Source of the DNA: an uncultured Oscillospiraceae bacterium
Lineage (GTDB): Bacteria; Bacillota; Clostridia; UBA1381
Direction of reading: 5' to 3'
DNA: 10,712 nt
Assembly: GCA_946531785.1 (NCBI GenBank)
Contig: CAMNAT010000043.1
Span: 1 to 10,712 of the forward strand
A program made the position numbers and the translations under genes. Of this stretch, positions 7,218 to 10,712 are shown one piece after another. A model generated the notes under the pieces. The model made no database searches, was not told the origin of the DNA, and worked only from the letters and a program-made list of their open reading frames with translations. The first letter of the stretch is position 1. Every line of letters begins with the position of its first letter.

Positions 7218-9044
7218 TCAATCTGATGCCTTCTCATCGCCGGACGCTTCTTCCTTCTCGCCTTCCTTTGCGACATCCTTATCTCCATCAGAGGTGTTTT
7301 CCACTTCTTTTTCAGCAGCCTTCTCGTTAGCCTCGCGCTCAGCTTTTTCAGCCTGATACTTAGCCTTCTTTTCGTCGAGAACCTCCTGATATCCGAGCTG
7401 CAGATACTCTTTGACTGCCTGATCATAGAGGGCGTCAAAATCCTTCGGATCACATGTTACGAGCTTTGTATGTACATCCTGCCACTTTGTGAGGAGAACG
7501 CCCGAATACTTTGTGAGAGTGTTTATAGAAGATGTGAACGCATAGTCGGTGTACTGATAATCCTTACTCTTCTCGTAATTATCGTACGCCTTCTCTATCA
7601 GCCACTCATAGCCCTTAGGAGCATATGTCTTTTCCTGACCGAGAACATTGATCCACTCGTCCGGATGCTCTTCATCACGAAGCTCCTTACCCTCAACTAC
7701 GAGACACCACATATCCTTGTTGTTGTTGTAGTTGAAGCGCTCTTCACCGCTGTATTTCTCATCGATTACCGGGATATCTGCCGAGTACTGAGCAAGCGAG
7801 CCTACGCCCGAAACCTTTTCAAAGTTAAAGTTCTTGCCCTCGATACCGTTCTGCATTGTGAAGATGTTGTCATACATCCACTCATAATACATCATTACAG
7901 CCTCAGGATGCTGGCAGAAGTTGTTGATACCGCTGATAAGACCATACGGATAATATGCTCTTGACGGTGTCGGGAAGTTCTTGCCCGTCTCAGGATCTGT
8001 AAATCTGGGATCCGGATAGCAGCCGCCGATAGTTACCTCTGCGTCCGGTACATTTTCCTTAAGCATAGCAATGTAGTCCGGACTCTTTGTGAGGTAGCAG
8101 CCGAATGTGCCGGCCTGACCTGCAAGGAATCTTTCCTGTGCCTTTGAGCCGTCCTTGTCAAGATACCAGTCTGAGCTTATGAGACCCTCATGGAAATAGA
8201 AGTTCTCGTTCTTTAAGCTCTCCTTTACCGGCTCCCACGGCAGCGCGCAGACAGTTATATCCGAATATAACGCGTTATCCTCGTCCGAGAGAGGATACGG
8301 TCTGTATGCATATGCACCGTAGTTTGAGCCGCCGAGTGAAGCATTTGACGGGATCGTCGTTGCTCCGCCGAGCTTCATGTCTCTCCAAGCCTGATACATC
8401 TGGATGGTCTCATCCTCGTTTCTCGGCTCCTCAAAGCTGATCTTGCCAGCCGCTCTTGCTTTGTCCATCCAGTCCTTTCTCATAAGCGTTACGAAGTTGT
8501 AAGCCTGCGGACGACGCGCAAGAAGGAATATCTTCTTACCGTTGAGGTATGAATACTCGTCAAGATCCTTTGTGTACTCATAGTAGTCCGGAGCAAAATG
8601 CTTGATAAAATCATCTGTAAGCTCGCGGAATACTCCCTGGTTAGCAAAGTTAACCGCTACCGGATAGTCATAATCATACACTATATCCGGCTGGTTCGAT
8701 ACCTTACCTGCAAGACGCTGGTTGAGCTGAGTTACAGCACTGCTTCTTGAGATCGAGATAAACGAAACCTTGATGTTATGCTTATCACCAAACTCTTTCT
8801 GAACATATCTGGTCCAGTAGTTGTTTGTAACATCCGGAAGGTTTGCCTGAGCTCGGTTATATACCGGGATCTTTATCTCTACCTCCTCCGGATATTTGAA
8901 GTTATCTACATCCGGTATGTTCTTGATAAGCTCTTTATAGTCAATTGTGGGTATGGTTCTCGAGCCGCAGCCGGAAAGCGACGGAACGAGTGCTGCCGAC
9001 ATTGCAAGAACAGCGACAGCGCTTATTATTCTCTTGAATTTCAT
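7218..9044 (-). CDS. Lipoprotein substrate-binding protein of a carbohydrate ABC importer (LplA/YtcQ-like)
   Basis: This is the extracellular, membrane-anchored receptor that hands an oligosaccharide or glycoside to the two permeases encoded just upstream. It has 608 residues. It begins with a basic, then hydrophobic signal peptide and a lipobox LSGC with Cys26 as the lipidated residue. The body from NNYWTRYVQKEFG (about 72) on resembles the large family-1 solute-binding proteins of the LplA/YtcQ kind, with many aromatic residues suited to sugar binding. The last 52 or so residues (557-608) are unusual: almost only Lys, Glu, Ala, Asp, Gly and Ser, first helical, then low-complexity. Start: ATG 9044 has GGGGAGG nine bases ahead, while the in-frame TTG at 9050 is only three bases from it. 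Its gene comes 18 bases after the YtcP-type permease and is last in the operon. The exact sugar cannot be read from sequence. Confidence 0.92.
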   Translation of the reverse strand: MKFKRIISAVAVLAMSAALVPSLSGCGSRTIPTIDYKELIKNIPDVDNFKYPEEVEIKIPVYNRAQANLPDVTNNYWTRYVQKEFGDKHNIKVSFISISRSSAVTQLNQRLAGKVSNQPDIVYDYDYPVAVNFANQGVFRELTDDFIKHFAPDYYEYTKDLDEYSYLNGKKIFLLARRPQAYNFVTLMRKDWMDKARAAGKISFEEPRNEDETIQMYQAWRDMKLGGATTIPSNASLGGSNYGAYAYRPYPLSDEDNALYSDITVCALPWEPVKESLKNENFYFHEGLISSDWYLDKDGSKAQERFLAGQAGTFGCYLTKSPDYIAMLKENVPDAEVTIGGCYPDPRFTDPETGKNFPTPSRAYYPYGLISGINNFCQHPEAVMMYYEWMYDNIFTMQNGIEGKNFNFEKVSGVGSLAQYSADIPVIDEKYSGEERFNYNNNKDMWCLVVEGKELRDEEHPDEWINVLGQEKTYAPKGYEWLIEKAYDNYEKSKDYQYTDYAFTSSINTLTKYSGVLLTKWQDVHTKLVTCDPKDFDALYDQAVKEYLQLGYQEVLDEKKAKYQAEKAEREANEKAAEKEVENTSDGDKDVAKEGEKEEASGDEKASD

Positions 9045-9053
9045 CGTCAATTA

Positions 9054-9060
9054 CCTCCCC
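9054..9060 (-). promoter_or_regulatory. Ribosome binding site fixing the binding-protein start
   Basis: GGGGAGG on the minus strand is nine bases before ATG 9044 and only three before the TTG at 9050, so the ATG is the better start. It lies in the 18-base gap after the permease stop codon. Confidence 0.85.
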
Positions 9061-9062
9061 TA

Positions 9063-9971
9063 TTAACCCTTTACAGCGCCGACCATAACGCCGCTAACGA
9101 AATACTTCTGAACGAACGGATATACGATAACGATCGGGATCGTTGCAAACATGATACCCGCAGACTGGAACACCTTGGAGTTTGTAACCGCAGATGTACC
9201 TGCCTCGTTGTCTGAAGCCGCTGCTGAGTCTGTGATCTCCTTCAACTTGAGCTGCAGGGGCTTATACTTCTCTGATGTTATGTAGTACAGAGCGTCAGAG
9301 AATGAGTTCCAACGACCTACCGCATAGAACAATGCGAGCGTTGCAAGAACTGACTTTGAAAGCGGAAGCACTACCTGGAAGAGTATTCTGAAATCGTCGC
9401 AGCCGTCAAGCTCCGCCGCCTCGATAAGGCTCTCCGGGATAGAGTTCTGTATGAATGTTCTCAGTATGATCATGTTATATGCCGAGAACAGACCCGGTAA
9501 GAACAAGCACCATACAGAGTCAAGGATATTAAGGTTATCCATGAGTAAGTAGTCAGGAATGATACCTGCGCTGAAATACATTGTTATAAGGAACAATGTA
9601 GCAAAGAAGTATCTTCCCTTCAGCTTAGGTCTTGAAAGAGCATAAGCTGAGAATATCGTCACGAGCATACCGCCGATCGTGAATGTGATCGTGAGTATTG
9701 CTGTGAACCAAAGTGAATGTACAAGATTGCTATCTGCAAGAACCTGACGATACGCGTCAATATTCACTCCTACCGGTATGAGCAATACCTGGTTTGCATA
9801 TACGCTCGATGACGAGCTGATCGATACTGCAAGCACCTGTATAAACGGAAGGATACAGATAAGTGACAATACTGTGATACCAAAATATATCAACACATCA
9901 GCGATCTTGTCGCCTGTTGACTTTTTGATCTTCATAGGCGCATCAAACGATGCTTCTTTTGCTTTTGCCAT
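9063..9971 (-). CDS. Carbohydrate ABC importer permease, YtcP/LplC type
   Basis: This is one of two inner-membrane subunits forming the transport channel. It has 302 residues, normal for the family. Six hydrophobic segments are visible, at about 24-50, 85-112, 121-140, 151-171, 204-219 and 271-288. Between the fourth and fifth lies the cytoplasmic EAA loop (EAAELDG at 184-190, with Pro203 at its end), which docks onto the ATPase. The start ATG at 9971 has a G-rich binding site (AAGGGGGG) eight bases ahead. The gene is 17 bases after the LplB-type permease and 18 bases before the binding-protein gene, so the three form one operon. A polar stretch rich in Ser, Ala and Asn at about 248-266 precedes the last membrane segment. 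Confidence 0.95.
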   Translation of the reverse strand: MAKAKEASFDAPMKIKKSTGDKIADVLIYFGITVLSLICILPFIQVLAVSISSSSSVYANQVLLIPVGVNIDAYRQVLADSNLVHSLWFTAILTITFTIGGMLVTIFSAYALSRPKLKGRYFFATLFLITMYFSAGIIPDYLLMDNLNILDSVWCLFLPGLFSAYNMIILRTFIQNSIPESLIEAAELDGCDDFRILFQVVLPLSKSVLATLALFYAVGRWNSFSDALYYITSEKYKPLQLKLKEITDSAAASDNEAGTSAVTNSKVFQSAGIMFATIPIVIVYPFVQKYFVSGVMVGAVKG

Positions 9972-9988
9972 TTTTAATTCCCCCCTTC

Positions 9989-10712
9989 TTATACTATGCC
10001 GCCTTCGCCCATGAGCTTAGCTATACGGTCAGCTAAGAGCACGAGGATAACGCCGACTATCGACTGGAACAAGCCTATCGCTGTCGCAAGATTGAATCTT
10101 GACGACTGGAGACCTACGTTGTACACATACATTGCGATAACGTTGGATACCTCTGATACCTTTGTGTTTGTCAATGTATACGGACGGTCGAATGAGCTTC
10201 CCATGATCCTTCCGAGAGCCATGATAAGCATAACAACGATCGTTGACTTAAGACACGGAAGAGTGATGCTCCAGATCTTTCTCCAACGGCCCGCGCCGTC
10301 AACTGTAGCTGCCTCATAAAGCTCTGCGTCGATACCTGTGATAGCTGCGAGATAGATGATGGTACCCCATCCCATGCTCTGCCATACACCGATAAGCACA
10401 TAGCTTGCGATCCAGTTATTCGGTTCCTCAAGGAACGGAACTCTGTGCATGTAGCCGAACGGGTGGAAGCCGCCCCAGTTTATCTGACTGAGCGAATCCA
10501 TTACATTGTTTACATAACCATCACTGAGCGTGAACATCTGGTATGCCAGTCCGCCGATGATTACCCATGAAAGGAAATGCGGCAGATAGAGGATCGTCTG
10601 CGATGTTCTCTTGAACCACTTACAATGGATCTCATTGATAAATATGGCAAGAATAACAGGCGCAGGGAATCCGAGAAGCAGGTCAAGGATGTTCAGAAGA
10701 AGCGTATTCTTG
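9989..10712 (-). CDS. Carbohydrate ABC importer permease, LplB/YteP type (N-terminus outside window)
   Basis: This is the partner permease of the importer. The frame stays open past ATG 10537 to the window edge, and the extra translation is clearly family sequence (GFPAPVILAIFINEI, then KRTSQTILYLPHFLSW). The internal ATG is therefore not the start and the gene is cut by the window. 240 residues are visible; the family is usually about 300-320, so roughly 60-80 are missing. Several hydrophobic segments are seen, plus the EAA loop ELYEAATVDGAGRWRKIW ending in LPCLK. It is the most upstream operon gene visible; the operon's promoter and any further genes lie beyond the edge. Stop at 9989, 17 bases before the next start. 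Confidence 0.95.
   Translation of the reverse strand, partial: KNTLLLNILDLLLGFPAPVILAIFINEIHCKWFKRTSQTILYLPHFLSWVIIGGLAYQMFTLSDGYVNNVMDSLSQINWGGFHPFGYMHRVPFLEEPNNWIASYVLIGVWQSMGWGTIIYLAAITGIDAELYEAATVDGAGRWRKIWSITLPCLKSTIVVMLIMALGRIMGSSFDRPYTLTNTKVSEVSNVIAMYVYNVGLQSSRFNLATAIGLFQSIVGVILVLLADRIAKLMGEGGIV

Noticed and set aside
10171..10537. ATG 10537 as a true start of a short permease
   Set aside because: The frame stays open to the window edge and the upstream translation contains conserved LplB-type permease sequence, so the gene is cut by the window, not short.
1..10712. Mobile elements, CRISPR arrays, tRNA or rRNA genes, phage genes
   Set aside because: I saw no spaced direct repeats, transposase or integrase motifs, cloverleaf or rRNA-like sequence. 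The window is almost filled by well-explained genes.

Overview
The window looks like chromosomal DNA from a low- to mid-GC, Gram-positive anaerobe of the Clostridia, most like a gut Ruminococcus or other Oscillospiraceae. The evidence is a PolC-type replicative polymerase (a Firmicutes trait), strong GGAGG-type ribosome binding sites, a lipobox on the binding protein, and an LplA/LplB/YtcP-type carbohydrate importer whose ATPase is encoded elsewhere. This placement is an inference from gene content, not a database match.

Layout, left to right. (1) 1-486 (+) is the 3' end of an unrecognised, acidic protein gene, closed by a strong hairpin terminator. (2) 487-756 is AT-rich. It holds that terminator, a candidate promoter and a leader hairpin for the next gene. 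(3) 757-1869 (+) is an MsmX/UgpC-type sugar-importer ATPase. (4) 1875-1913 is a near-symmetric hairpin that can terminate transcription from both sides. (5) 1914-5954 (-) is polC, and 5974-7092 (-) is an iron-dependent alcohol dehydrogenase. They are 19 bases apart, with a promoter upstream of the dehydrogenase, so they form a likely two-gene transcript. (6) 7171-7197 is the terminator of a second minus-strand operon. This operon encodes a lipoprotein binding protein (7218-9044), an inner-membrane permease of the YtcP type (9063-9971) and an LplB-type permease (9989 to beyond the window end). Its promoter is not in the window.

How the genes may work together: the binding protein and two permeases make an importer for an oligosaccharide or glycoside, but no ATPase gene lies next to them here. 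The MsmX-type ATPase about 5 kb away is a stand-alone gene with its own promoter and terminator, as expected of a shared ATPase that powers several sugar importers. It is therefore a good candidate partner, though the link is inferred. PolC is core replication machinery. The dehydrogenase is a fermentation or redox enzyme with no obvious functional tie to it.

I found no mobile element, CRISPR array, tRNA, rRNA or phage gene, and nothing that amounts to a new biological system. The points most worth a second look are the polC gene context and its short N-terminus, the charged tail on the binding protein, and the structured leader of the ATPase gene.
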